Shown piece after piece: positions 32,185 through 43,049 of a DNA stretch of 64,000 bases. Within the stretch, counting starts at the first letter, position 1; each line of letters opens with the position of its first letter. The stretch is from contig CM059193.1 of the NCBI GenBank assembly GCA_030323885.1, positions 54,712,749 through 54,776,748 on the forward strand, given 5' to 3'. The stretch is from Branchipolynoe longqiensis (lineage: Eukaryota > Annelida > Polychaeta > Phyllodocida > Polynoidae). The translations under genes and the position numbers were made by a program. The notes under the pieces are model-generated. The model ran no database searches. It saw only the letters and a program-made list of their open reading frames with translations, and had not been told where the DNA came from.

Positions 32185-33204
32185 CTGCAGAATACAACAA
32201 AACAAGGCCCGGTTACCACCAAATGTTTTTTTTGTGTGATGGCTTATTTACCATGTCCAAAACGAGTAAGTCGCATCACGGCTTGTTTTCATCGCAAAAC
32301 AGCAATAGTCTCAATGTGGTAGTTGCCTTGTCATGTTAGCAGTTAGTGGCTAGCCGTAATTATGTTAGTTTTTTGTACTGCCACGTTTGCAACATTTTGG
32401 TATAAACCTACCCCCTGCGCTAGTGTTAGTAGGGATACTCAGTTTACGCTGTCACTTTGTAAGGTCGGGGTATGAGGTCATTTGAAGAATTGTTAGGAGA
32501 TAGGTCTTGAATGACAGTTGCGAGTGTGCACATACTACATCAGACGACCTCGCAGCCTTTGTTCTTAGAAAATTACCTCTAGCCCTTTATTGTAGTTGTA
32601 GGTTGGTGAAATTCATAGTCAGTGGAGCTTGACCTCAAATTTTAGGGAATCATGCACTAATTCCCTTTTTAGGCTCCACAGCCACGACTACTCATTCAGT
32701 GACCTTGTTTTGGTATCTTAGACACCGAGATCAGGGAGGGGGAATTGTAGTTTGACATTGAATGGGTGTCATACAAGTGCACTAACTACCCAGATGGTCA
32801 TGCAGCCAAGATTTAATTTTGATTTAAAACAAGATTTAATTTAGGGATATATGCCTATTTGACAGGAAACACACTAAATTAATTTGAGTGTGCACACCAA
32901 AATGCTGGATATCATCATAGCCTTTAATCCCCCCCCCTTTTTTTTAAAGCATAGCAGCATAGCACAGGAGCGCCAAACTCAGAGCTACACTGGCGCCTGC
33001 GAAGCACTGGATACTATAGGTGTGAATCATGGGAGAGTAGCACAGGAGCACCACACCAAGCACTACACTGGCATCTGCAGGACAGTTTTTTTATTTACCG
33101 ATTTTCGGCGCAGAAAGGTTATGTTGATCATGTTACAACCCATTTAAATCATAGATCATTAGAATAAAGAGAAGGTGAGAAAGGAGCTATTAAGGCTCAG
33201 GTAA
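32185..33204. other. Unique stretch upstream of the MADD exon, probably intron
   Basis: No repeat family and no coding segment recognised. A poly-C/poly-T run lies at 32,930-32,946. Confidence 0.5.
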
Positions 33205-33286
33205 GGAGCCACCCATGAGTTCGAATCCCACGATCTACCAAAACGGGGGACGGACGCTCAACTCATTAGGCCATCTCGTCTGGTCA
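33205..33286 (-). mobile_element. SINE-B head fragment
   Basis: GAGTTCGAATCCCACGATCT and AACTCATTAGGCCATCTCG. It sits between two imperfect copies of an ~85-bp sequence (33,105-33,185 and 33,355-33,440). Confidence 0.75.
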
Positions 33287-33557
33287 GGAATCGATTGTTT
33301 CAAGATGTACAAACTGTGAGGATTTCATATCATCATGATAATTGTGAATAAGAAAAGTTGTGTTGATCATGTTTCCCGTCCCTTCAAGACACACATCATT
33401 AGAAGAAAGAGAGAAGGTAAGAAAGGAATCATTATGCCGTCTGCTGACCGCGTTGCCATCACTTTTTATTCTCTTCTCTTTCATGCCATTAATGATGCAC
33501 ATCCGCTAGAATTTATATCGCCATGGAAACATATTGATACTTGTTCCTTCAGAAAGA

Positions 33558-33720
33558 AGAGTTTGTTTTATTTAACAACGCCTCTAGAGCACATTGATTT
33601 TTATCAACGGCTATTGGATGTCAAACATATGGTCATTCTGACATATTTCGTTGGAGGAAATCCGCTGTAGCCACATAGGCTACTCTTTCCGATAAGCAGC
33701 AAGAGGTCTTTTATATGCAC
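33558..33720 (-). mobile_element. SINE-A fragment fused to SINE-B
   Basis: From GTTTGTTTTATTTAACAACG to GGTCTTTTATATGCACTT, where it passes directly into SINE-B sequence. The SINE-A head is absent. Confidence 0.85.
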
Positions 33721-34018
33721 TTCCTAGCCACATCTAAGGTCATATCAGAACGGGTACCGACTTGTGGCAGTGCGCACTCATGGCGACTTTATAGTGCTGC
33801 CCTACAGGGAAATCAGGCCACCCGATATCCCACTCAGTCACATTATCCTGACACTGAGCTAACCATTCCTTGCCCTACCCTATTAATGCCGAGCACCAAG
33901 CTAGGAAGGGACAATAATCAATTTTATAAGTCATTGGGTTGACTCGACCGGGAACAGAACTCCCGATCTTCCGCACGCGAGGCCCACGCTCTACCATATC
34001 TGCCACCACGCCCGGTTG
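33720..34018 (-). mobile_element. SINE-B, near full length
   Basis: From CCTAGCCACATCTAAGGTCA to CCACCACGCCCGG. The head is slightly eroded (CTACCATATCTGCCACC). Confidence 0.85.
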
Positions 34019-34483
34019 ACACCAGATGTACAGATGACACACAAATATGAGCTTCAGGGATTACATATGGCATGACAGTCGTCTGACTATAGTGTGTATC
34101 TTTTTCTAAACATGTTTTTCACCCCTTAAAGAGCAAACTGTAGGTTATTTGTATATTATTATTAGTTCCAGGGCTCATGATTTAGTTTTATTGATTATTT
34201 TTTTATAAGGGGCAGTGGGAAGGCAACCATTAATGGTTACACTGTTCCTGCAATTTCTATTATTAGCAGAATACTATATGTTTGTGGAATAATGTATAGA
34301 AATTGTGAATAAGAAATGTCTAAATGTCTTCTTTTTTTTTTTTAAATGTATGCATAATGTAGCATAGCACAGGCAGGCGGTGCGAGTCAGGTGAGCACGA
34401 GAGTGAGCAGACGTGCGGTACATGCCAGGTGAAGTTTCGACACAAAGACAGAATTACATTTACATCATTGTTCGGTGAGCTCA
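34019..34483. other. No recognised feature
   Basis: AT-rich sequence without shared repeats or coding signal. Confidence 0.45.
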
Positions 34484-34845
34484 ACCAGACAGGGTGGCCG
34501 AATGAATAGAGCGTCTGACTCCTGTTTTGGGAGATCGGGAGATCCGAACCCATGAGTTTGTGGGTTTGAATCCTGGTCGAGTCAAACCGATGACTTAAAA
34601 ATGTATACTTGTTGCTTCCTAGGCTAGCGCTCGGCATTATTAGGATAGGGCAAGGACTGGTTGACTCTGTCAGGATAATGTGGCTGAGTGGGATATCAGG
34701 TCATGGTGCTGGTGACATAGTGTTCCAGTGGGGCAGCACTATAATTTAAAGTCGCTATGAATGTGCCCTGTCAGAAGTCGGTACTCGTCCTGATATGACC
34801 TTAGATGTTGCTAGGATGTAAACCAACAACCAACAAACAAGCATC
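34484..34845 (+). mobile_element. SINE-B, full length, with extra head segment
   Basis: Head GGTGGCCGAATGAATAGAGC, then GATCCGAACCCATGAGTTTG and GGTTTGAATCCTGGTCGAGT, so the B-box region is partly doubled. The tail ends AACCAACAACCAAC. Confidence 0.88.
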
Positions 34846-34959
34846 GGTGAGCTCACAGCGACATGCAACACAGGGATTATCGTATCTGTCAACTGCGCAT
34901 GTCTGTTTGTTCGTATTACCAAATGAAACCAAACACTTAACGCAGACCTGAGAGCCATC

Positions 34960-35190
34960 AACATTGGTTAGTTGACTGTTGGAGATTTACATCCTTGCCA
35001 TATCTAAGGTCATATCAGGACAGCATGTGACTGAGTGGGATATCGGGTCATGGTGCCAGCAGCCTGATTTCCCAGTGGGGCAGCACTATAAAGACACCAT
35101 GAGTGTACACTGACACAAGTTGGTACCCATCCTGATATGACCTTAGATGTTGCTGCCAGGACATAAAACTCCAAGAACCTACCAATCCAA
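34960..35190. mobile_element. SINE-B inverted composite
   Basis: A minus-strand tail (34,963-35,020) abuts a plus-strand body and tail (35,022-35,190), making a fold-back of about 50 bp. Neither part has a head. Confidence 0.75.
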
Positions 35191-35394
35191 GTTTGATATC
35201 ATACTATGGCTACATACCTGATAAATATTCATACAAAACAACGAATACTGATAACTTCATTAAAGCCCTAATTAGATCTCCCTCAGTCTGCTCCGGGAAT
35301 TATATTATATAATCCCAAGGAATCCACTAAGTGCATAAGAAATGGGACTGCCAATGAATTTCAATGAAGAGGTGATTGTAATGAAGAGACCGGA

Positions 35395-35715
35395 TATTTT
35401 GTCTTTTCTTGAAGATTTATTTATACTGCCTATCATGGATAAGTCTGAATAGACTTGTTTTCACCATTAGACAGTTTGTCGATAGAAAGCCTGAGCCTAC
35501 ACTTTTACCGACCCAAGGGATTTTTAACCTCCCACACCACATAGACATGGTATGAGAGCAACTGGCCTTTGATGATGTTGTAAGTTATACACAGCGGTGG
35601 AAATCCAAATTGGCAGAGGTGGGTGCACAGTGAACCGAACTACTGGCCTTCAGATTAGGAGTCCTACCTAGAAAAAAGTCAAGACACTCTAACCACTCTG
35701 CCACAGCGAACGCCA
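35395..35715 (-). mobile_element. SINE-E, full copy
   Basis: The head reads on the minus strand GTGGCAGAGTGGTTAGAGTG with a poor B box. The body includes CCAATTTGGATTTCCACCGC and GTGAAAACAAGTCTATTCAG. It matches 49,201-49,475 in the opposite orientation. Confidence 0.8.
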
Positions 35716-35964
35716 TAGAAATGAGACGACTGAGAGGGACGGGCAGGACCGGCAGCGGAGTGAGTCAGCAGGGTAGGACAATAAGGACTTCCCAGTTGCC
35801 CGTGGCACCTTATTTGGTCGGGCAGGTGAAGTTCTCAGTGACCTGCCTGAACGGGCAAGTCGTTATTTTTCTGATCTGCAGTAGCAGATTTCAGTTTCAA
35901 TTTGCTGACTTGGGCCCGGGCAAGTAGTTTTGGCACTTAGGCAAGTAGAAAATAGACACTGAAA

Positions 35965-36165
35965 GTAGACACTGAGCCAACCAGTCCTTGCCCTATCCTA
36001 ATAATGCAGAGTGCCTGGCTAGGAAGCGACAAGTATAAATTTTTAAGTCATTGGTTTGACTCGACCAGGGTTCAAACCCATGAACCCATGAGTTTGGATC
36101 CCCCGATCTCCCAAAACAGGAGGCAGATGCTTAATTCATCCGGCCATCCCATCTGGTCTAATAAT
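35965..36165 (-). mobile_element. SINE-B fragment (body and variant head)
   Basis: From CCAACCAGTCCTTGCCC to CATCCGGCCATCCCATC. The B-box segment is doubled (CAAACCCATGAACCCATGAG), like the 34.5-kb copy. Confidence 0.8.
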
Positions 36166-36221
36166 ATAATATAATAATAATAATGAATAGCAGATAGACA
36201 ATGAACTCCATATTTAATGTT

Positions 36222-36362
36222 TGTTTGTTGTTCTTTTATGCCAGAATAGGAAGCGACAAGTATCAATTTTATAAGTCACTGGTTTTACTCGACCAGGAAC
36301 CGAACTCCCGATCTCCCGCACGCGAAGCCCGTGCTCTACCGATTCGGCCACCGCGCCCGCTT
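36222..36362 (-). mobile_element. SINE-B with large internal deletion
   Basis: Tail GTTTGTTGTTCTTTTATGCC joins directly to AGAATAGGAAGCGACAAGTA, removing most of the body. The head CCGATTCGGCCACCGCGCCC is well preserved. Confidence 0.85.
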
Positions 36363-36499
36363 GTAAGGGCAGTGATTTGTTTGTAAAGCCATTTACACCG
36401 GTGCCATCGGGGTGGGTGCTGCAGTTGAAGCAGGATGCGTGCTTACGGGAACCAGCCTCACCGCTTGTCTCCACCTCATTCAGTGCCGGAAGATAACCC

Positions 36500-37704
36500 T
36501 TAGTTTACTGCTCTTGGAACACCATTCCAGCTGTCCCTATCATGTCCATCTAACAAACCATTCATCTCAGCCTGCTTCAAACCCACCAACGACTGACCAG
36601 TCAGAGACCCACCATTTAGCAGACTGTGTCTGTCTGTAAAACAATACCGGGTAATTCTGGAGAAGTATGGGTTGTTTGGAATTAAAATAACTTTATATAT
36701 GATATAACTATAAGCATCAAGACTACATACAAACTCATTTTCTTTGGAAAGCTTGCATGACACAGCAGTTGGACCTGATGGAATTCATTATCAATTTTTT
36801 AAACATCTCCCTGAACCTGCGCTGAGACTGGTGCTTCAACTCATCAACAACATCTGGGAGTCGGGTGCTGTGTACGCCTCTTGGCGGGAGGCGACAGTAA
36901 TACCGATTCCCAAACCTGGTAAAGACCAGAGTGAAGCCAACAACTATCGTCCCATAGCCCTCACAAGCTACATCTGTAAAACCATGGAGCGCATGGTAAA
37001 CAACCGCCTCGTCTGGCTACTGGAGTCAGGACACCACCTGTCCAACCTTCAATGTGGCTTCAGATACGTCCGCAGCACCCTCGACCATTTGGTGCGCATG
37101 GACACCTTCATAAGAGATGCTTTCCTTAAGAAGGAGCATGTTGTGGCTGTTTTTTTCGACCTCGAAAAAGCCTATTACACAACGTGGCAGCATGGCATCA
37201 TGGAGGATCTCCATGCGATTGGCCTTCGTGGCCACCTGCCATATAGTTTACTAAATAGATTCTATCAATTATTAATACAACTTTTCTTTTTCTATGGGAA
37301 TTTGTTTCCCTTGACCACAAATATATGATTGTGAGCTTTCTAATTTAATGAGTGTCTATTGGCACATATTTGATTGTCTGCTTTTACATGTAAAAGCAAT
37401 GGTTTGAACAAAAAACAAACATTTCTCACCGTGAATATGGCCTATGCTGCCGACACAGTGTAAAGCAACCACCAATCAATCAATCAATCAAACATACAAA
37501 CTCCATCGTGAATGGCTCACCGAAATTTCTGTCCACACTATAAGCTTTTGCCGGATATGTATGATTCCACTCAAATAAATCGTATGTCTCTCCATGCAAA
37601 AACTCTTGACACATTAGCAACACCATCCTACTATAGGTCCTGTCATGCATAGGCTGTATGTGACAATTCGGGAATTGCACCTGTACTGCATGAGAAATTG
37701 GCAT
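36500..37704 (-). pseudogene. Unrecognised ORF split by a LINE insertion
   Basis: Two minus-strand open segments, 37,704-37,492 and 36,736-36,500, meet on either side of a 755-bp LINE insertion. The 12-bp target duplication encodes EFVC in both parts, so ignoring the insert plus one duplication leaves a single frame of about 145 codons. The first part starts MPISHAVQVQFPNC and contains LFEWNHTYPAKAYS. The second contains DAYSYIIYKVILIP. A decayed, stop-containing relative is at 40,868-41,127, so this is a repeated sequence: either a mobile-element protein or a duplicated host exon. I do not recognise the family and assign no function. Confidence 0.5.
36737..37491 (+). mobile_element. Non-LTR retrotransposon insertion, RT fragment joined to L1n tail
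   Basis: Flanked by the 12-bp duplication ACATACAAACTC (36,725-36,736 and 37,492-37,503). The first ~510 bp encode part of a non-LTR reverse transcriptase: AVGPDGIHYQFFKHLP, REATVIPIPKPGKDQ, NYRPIALTSYICK and FFDLEKAYYTTW. The open frame has no ATG at its start, as the copy is 5'-truncated, and ends before the YADD active-site motif. At about 37,246 it passes to the 245-bp L1n element (ATATAGTTTACTAAAT...) with an (AATC)n tail. The reverse transcriptase belongs to the Jockey/I/CR1-like range; I cannot place it more closely. Confidence 0.88.
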
Positions 37705-38139
37705 TTACTTTCTCTATTTTCAAAACATTTAGTCTTTAGTCTTGATTAATTACTAAATAACCATCTTGTTAACAGAATAATACAACAGCAGGCATTACCT
37801 TTTTTGTTTTTAAGGTCTAATATACACATAGATTAGGATTTTCCAATGCAGAAAGAATAACCGACTCAAACCGAACAAATGACATTTGTTGACAACTAAC
37901 ACTTTAGTCAAAGTGCATGATGGAATATACTTAATGGTGAATGGGTTACATTCCATTGCTGTTTGGCTTTCTTTCTCTGCTTTCTTTTTCTGCCTTCTTT
38001 TTCCCATATAAAGGCTTGGGCTCGTCCTATTGGCAGGTTCCATCCATCTCAGCCCGTCCATACTGCTCCCCGTCTAGACGACCATTAAGCTACCGCTCTA
38101 GGCCTCACTTCCAGGGGCCAGCATTGACATTAGTTCTCG
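37705..38139. other. No recognised feature
   Basis: AT-rich up to about 37,990, then mixed. Nothing shared or coding was recognised. Confidence 0.4.
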
Positions 38140-38565
38140 CCATATCCACCAGTGGATGGGTTAGGTAGGTGGTCGAATTCCTCTATAAGATAAGACCTTT
38201 TCCACAAAGCAATCTGATTAGTGGCATGCAGCCCACAACATTACTTCATTCCCTGCAATCAGAGGATAGGGTTACTGGTGGAATTCCTCTACAAGACCTT
38301 TTCCACAGAGCACTTTGATTAGCGATTTATTTTTTGTTTGTTGGGGTTTTACATTTTGGTAACATTTAAGGTCATATCAGTAGATTAGTGAGATGCTACC
38401 CACATTAATTCATCCACTGCCATCAGAGGGTGGGTTGGTGGTGGAATTCCTCTATAATACCATATCCTCAGAGCACTTTAAACAGTTAGGTGCTACCCAC
38501 AACAACATTAGTGTTTCCCACTGCCATCAGAGGGGGTGGCCTGATGGTAGAAATCCTCTATTGGC
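38140..38565. repeat. Dispersed ~115-bp repeat, about three units, with SINE-B tail inserted
   Basis: Units share CACAACATTA, CACTGCCATCAGAGGGTGG, GGAATTCCTCTATAAGA and CCTTTTCCACAGAGCACTTT. A SINE-B tail on the minus strand (38,332-38,382) separates them. The same unit flanks the LTR at 57.96-58.06 and 58.65-58.75 kb. Confidence 0.75.
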
Positions 38566-38751
38566 GAGTATGAGTTGTGTCCTTACATCACATTATTCTT
38601 CCCCAGACGTCACGCCATGCCTGACACAGACGGGCATTTCCATAGACTACTCGCACGCTTGCACCAGGGAGCACTCACACATCTCAATGGCGTCAGAGTA
38701 GGAGAATGACGACTGATGCAATGTCAACAGCAAAGATGGCGAGATGGCTAT

Positions 38752-39003
38752 ACAGGTTGTTTGTTGGAGTTTTACGTCCTGGCAACATCTAAGGTCATAT
38801 CAGGGCAGGTACTAACTTGTGATAGCACATACTTTCATGGTGACTTTATAGTGCTGCCCATTGGGACACCAGGCCGCCACCACCATGACCTGACATCCCA
38901 CTTAATTACATTATCCTGACACTGAGCTAACCAGTCCTTCTCCTATCCTATTAATGTCGAGTGCCTGGCTAGGAAGCGACAAGTATCAATTTTGTAAGTG
39001 GTT
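38752..39003 (-). mobile_element. SINE-B, head missing
   Basis: From GGTTGTTTGTTGGAGTTTTA to GCGACAAGTATCAATTTTGT. Confidence 0.87.
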
Positions 39004-39394
39004 ATATAGGAATTTCTGTGACTCCTCATCCCACTTCAGAACAAACACCAGAAGGCTTTTTTGTTTTTCTGGGAAATGGCAATGTCGGAATGCCCATGAC
39101 ACCTTGTCAATGCGATTCACAACAAACACCAGAAAGATGTTTACCATTACGCTAGATTGCGCTTAAAAATTGTTAATAGACTCATTTTACAGCAGGGGCA
39201 TGGAAGACTTAGGCATCATTGTGAAAACCTGTTCCCCAAATTAACGACTAAAGATGTCCTTTCTACTCCTTCCTTCTGGTTTCGTTGCGCTTAATCACAT
39301 ATCCATCATTTTTAATTAATTCCCTAAATCACTAATAAAGGATGTCACTTTTTGTTTGTTGATGCTACCTTCATTCATATCTTCATGATAATGC

Positions 39395-39775
39395 ATGTCC
39401 TGATATGACCGTAGATGTTGCTAGGATGTAAAACAACAACAAACAAACAAACTCATAGTAATGAACCAGGTGCAGTGGCCGAATCGGTAGCGCGCAGGCC
39501 TTGCGTGCTCGAGATCGAGAGTTCAGTTCCCAATGACTTTGACACTTGTCGCTTCCTAGCCTAGCACTCAGCATTAATAGGATAGGACAAGGACTGGTTA
39601 GCTCAGTGTCAGGACAATGTGACTGAGTGGGATATTGGATCATGATGCCCGGCCCCTGATTTCCCAGTGGGGCAGCACTATAGTGTCGCCATTACTGCCC
39701 TGTCACAAGTCGGTACCCATCCTGATGACCTTAGATGTTGTGAGGATGTAAAACTCCAACAACCAACCAATCGTT
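39395..39775 (+). mobile_element. SINE-B tail followed by a complete SINE-B
   Basis: 39,395-39,450 is a tail only. The complete copy starts at about 39,470 with CAGTGGCCGAATCGGTAGCG and ends CCAACAACCAACCAA near 39,768. The two have the same orientation, a tandem arrangement. Confidence 0.87.
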
Positions 39776-40277
39776 ATACTGTCAAACCTGTAGTTCACAG
39801 GATTAAGTGAGGAGCAGTTAGTGAGATGGGCACACAATGGTGGCGCCATCTGTCCACATCTCCATTTTCATTACAGCAGTCAACTATGAACTTTGTGACT
39901 GATTAATCAATCTCAGGAACACAACATGGAAAGCATTTACAAACAAATTAAAAAGCCAAATCATTTTGGAAACTGGCATTTGTGCCAAAATTGGGAAATG
40001 GTTAAGGTTGGACATTTGCGAATCGCCCATCCTGGTGTTCAGAGAAGATAATGTCGCGTTAAGGTTGGAAATCATCAGAGGTTATTCTTCGCTGATTACC
40101 AGCAGCCTGGAATGGCTCTGTGTATGAACTTGCGGTCTGGACAAGAGACAAAAGTCCCATGCCCCTATCAATTCACCAATCATTTCATTAATCATTAATT
40201 AGTGGTGGTTAATCTTCATTGATTACCAGCAGATGCATGAACTTCTGGTTTGTGCAAGAGACCAAAAGGGCTCTGTT

Positions 40278-40582
40278 CTTAAGCCCGGTACACACCTCCC
40301 ATATAAAACCTAAAACTGCCCGTTTCGCGACAAATTTTGAGTTTGAGTCAGTTTCAGTCTTTAGGTGTGTGACCCCCTATCACACCAGAGCCTTCCGATT
40401 CGTGACTTAAAACTGAGTTTTAGGTCTTATACGGGAGGTGTGTACTGGGTTTTATAAGATTCGAAAAATGAATCGGGCAGTTTTAGTCGGGAAACGGGAC
40501 GGGTCGGGTTGTAACAGGTACCGTCAAGGCAGTCAGTTTTAGCGCGTGAATCGTATACAGGAGGTGTGTACTAGGCTTTAGA
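40278..40582. mobile_element. TIR element with three terminal-repeat modules
   Basis: The left end TTAAGCCCGGTACACACCTC is mirrored at the right end by GGAGGTGTGTACTAGGCTTT, and also by an internal GGGAGGTGTGTACTGGGTTT near 40,433. It is non-coding. The left flank is TTAA and the right is TTAG, so the TTAA target is plausible but imperfect. Confidence 0.75.
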
Positions 40583-40639
40583 AATTCACCAATTATATTG
40601 CTTAATCTGGTAATGAACAGAGGTTAGTCTTTAGTGATT

Positions 40640-40865
40640 ACCAGTAAGAGCACAGGCTTCATACGTGGAAGGTCAAGGGGTCGAATCCTGGCCGAGACAA
40701 ACCAATGACTTACAACATTTATACTTATCGCTCACTACCTGGCCTGGTGCTCGGTATTAACAACCTAGGTAGTGACAAGTGAATTTTTCTATGCCTTTGA
40801 ATTAATAGTTGGTTGTTGGAGTTTTACATCCTGGCAACATCTAAGGTCATATCAGGACGGCGACT
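40640..40865. mobile_element. SINE-B fragments in inverted order
   Basis: Plus-strand head and early body at 40,645-40,780 (GTCGAATCCTGGCCGAGACA), then a minus-strand tail at 40,810-40,865. Confidence 0.7.
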
Positions 40866-40867
40866 TA

Positions 40868-41127
40868 ATAGTTTCATATATGATATAACCATATGGACTA
40901 CATACAAACTCCATTGTGAATGGCTCACCGACATTTCTGTTCACACCATAAACTTGATCAGATATGCATGATTACGCTCAAACAAACCGTATGTCTCTCC
41001 ATCCCAAAACTCTGAGACATGTTAGCAACATGACCCCGCTGTAGGCACTGTCATGCATAGGCTGTATGTGACAACCCAGGGATCGCAGCTATGCCCTGCC
41101 GCATGGCGAATTGGCATGTTGTACTCT
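40868..41127 (-). pseudogene. Decayed copy of the split ORF at 36.5-37.7 kb
   Basis: Alignable with 36,695-36,736 plus 37,492-37,690, with no LINE in it, so it shows the pre-insertion arrangement (GACTACATACAAACTCCATT). The frame has stops and shifts. Confidence 0.7.
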
Positions 41128-41374
41128 CAGTAATGCTGTCTGGTAAATAATGTCCATGTAGGGTTTTTTTTAATGTTTTTTTTTGTTCATGTTGGTTTTT
41201 TGTATGTCTAAAAAAAAAAGAAGCATATAAGTGAATACTGCTTCAAACTATACTGTTGCTATACCAGCATTACCATCTACAATCACGCATCATGCATTGC
41301 CTGCTTGTAGCAGGGCCTAAGTACATATATGCCTGGTAGGACATGCCTGTTGCTATACAGTATGTTACCAAAAA

Positions 41375-41590
41375 GGTTGATTGGTTGTTGGAGTTGTACG
41401 TCCTGGCAAAACCTAAGGCCATATCAGGATGGGTACTGACTTGTGACAGTGCACACTCATGGTGACTTTATAGTGTCGGCACCATGACCGGATATCCCAC
41501 TGAGTCACATTATCCTGATACTGAGCTAGCCAGTACTTGTCGTCTCCTAATAATGCCGAGCGCCAGGCTAGGAAGCATCAAGCTCTTATC
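41375..41590 (-). mobile_element. SINE-B, partial
   Basis: From TTGATTGGTTGTTGGAG to CAGGCTAGGAAGC, with a deletion in the middle. Confidence 0.85.
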
Positions 41591-41809
41591 GTTGTAATTT
41601 TTATTTTTTTTAAGACACCTATATTGTATTTTTCTTCTGGGTTTCACTGCCGCTCTCTTCATGAATATTACACCACACCAGTTAAGCTAGTGACATCTAT
41701 CGGCGGAATCTGGAACCACTCTAATCAGGTCATTTCCAGCTTAACAGGCGGGGTCTATTTGTAACCTGTCCTCAAGACACACCTGCTTAGCACAGCTTCT
41801 TCTGGTCAA

Positions 41810-41872
41810 TGCCCCATCCTGATATGACCTTAGATGTTGCCAGGACGTAAAACTCCAACAACCAACCGATCT
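41810..41872 (+). mobile_element. SINE-B tail fragment
   Basis: CCTGATATGACCTTAGATGT then CCAACAACCAACCG. It lies just before the 59/72-bp minisatellite. Confidence 0.85.
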
Positions 41873-41884
41873 GGTTAATGAAAT

Positions 41885-42950
41885 AGTAGTGGGTGAATTG
41901 TTAGACGCACTGAGGCATGGCACCATCTTACTAAAGAATCATACACCGAGTTGCTATGCAGTATGGTGGCTGAATTGTTAGACGCACAGAGGTAGGGGAG
42001 CATGGCGCTGCCACACTAAAGAATCGCGCACCGAGTAATGGTTGAATTGTTAGACGCACAGATGTAGAGGTGCATGGTGTCGCCACACTAAAGAATCGTG
42101 GACTGAGTGGTGGGTGAATTGTTAGACGCACAAAGGTAGAGGCGCATTGCATCGCCACACTAAAGAATTGCACACTGAGTGGTGGGTGAATTGTTAGACG
42201 CACAGAGGTAGAGGCGCATGGCGCTCCCACACTAAAGAATCGTGCACCGAGTAGTGGCTGAATTGTTAGACACACAGAGGTAGAGGCGCATGGCATCGCC
42301 ACACTAAAGAATTGCACACTGAGTGGTGGGTGAATTGTTAGACGCACAGAGGTAGAGGCACACTAAAGGATCATGCACTGAGTAGTGGGTGAATTGTTAG
42401 ATGCACTGAGGTAGAGGCACACTAAATAATCGCGCACCGAGTAGTGGGTGAATTGTTAGACGCACAGAGGTAGAGGCACACTAAAGAATCGTGCACTGAG
42501 TAGTGGGTGAATTGTTAGATGCACTGAGGTAGAGGCACACTAAATAATCGCGCACCGAGTAGTGGGTGAATTGTTAGACGCACAGAGGTAGAGGCACACT
42601 AAATAATCGCGCACTGAGTAGTGGGTGAATTGTTAGACGCACAGAGGTAGAGGCACACTAAAGAATCATGCACTGAGTGGTGGGTGAAGTGTTAGATGCA
42701 CTGAGGTAGAGGCACACTAAATAATCGCGCACCGAGTAGTGGGTGAATTGTTAGACGCACAGAGGTAGAGGCGCATGGCGTCACCACACTAAAGAATCGC
42801 ACACTGAGTGGTGGGTGAATTGTTAGATGCACAGAGGTAGAGGCACACTAAAGAATCATGCACTGAGTGGTGGGTGAAGTGTTAGATGCACTGAGGTAGA
42901 GGCGCATGGCGCCGCCACACTAAAGAATCGCACACTGAGTGGTGGGTTGT
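41885..42950. repeat. Minisatellite with 59-bp and ~72-bp units, about 16 copies
   Basis: All units share GAATTGTTAGACGCACAGAG. Long units carry an extra ~13 bp (GCATGGCGTCGCC) that short units lack. Long units fill 41,893-42,350, short units dominate 42,350-42,740, and long ones return at the end. Confidence 0.95.
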
Positions 42951-43049
42951 GCATTGCTCCTGTGCCACCTGTGTCACTTCAGACACGTGTGGCAGTCCTA
43001 CCCTGCGTGCCTGCCCTCTTCCCCAGTCTGAAATAGTCAACCACCGGAA

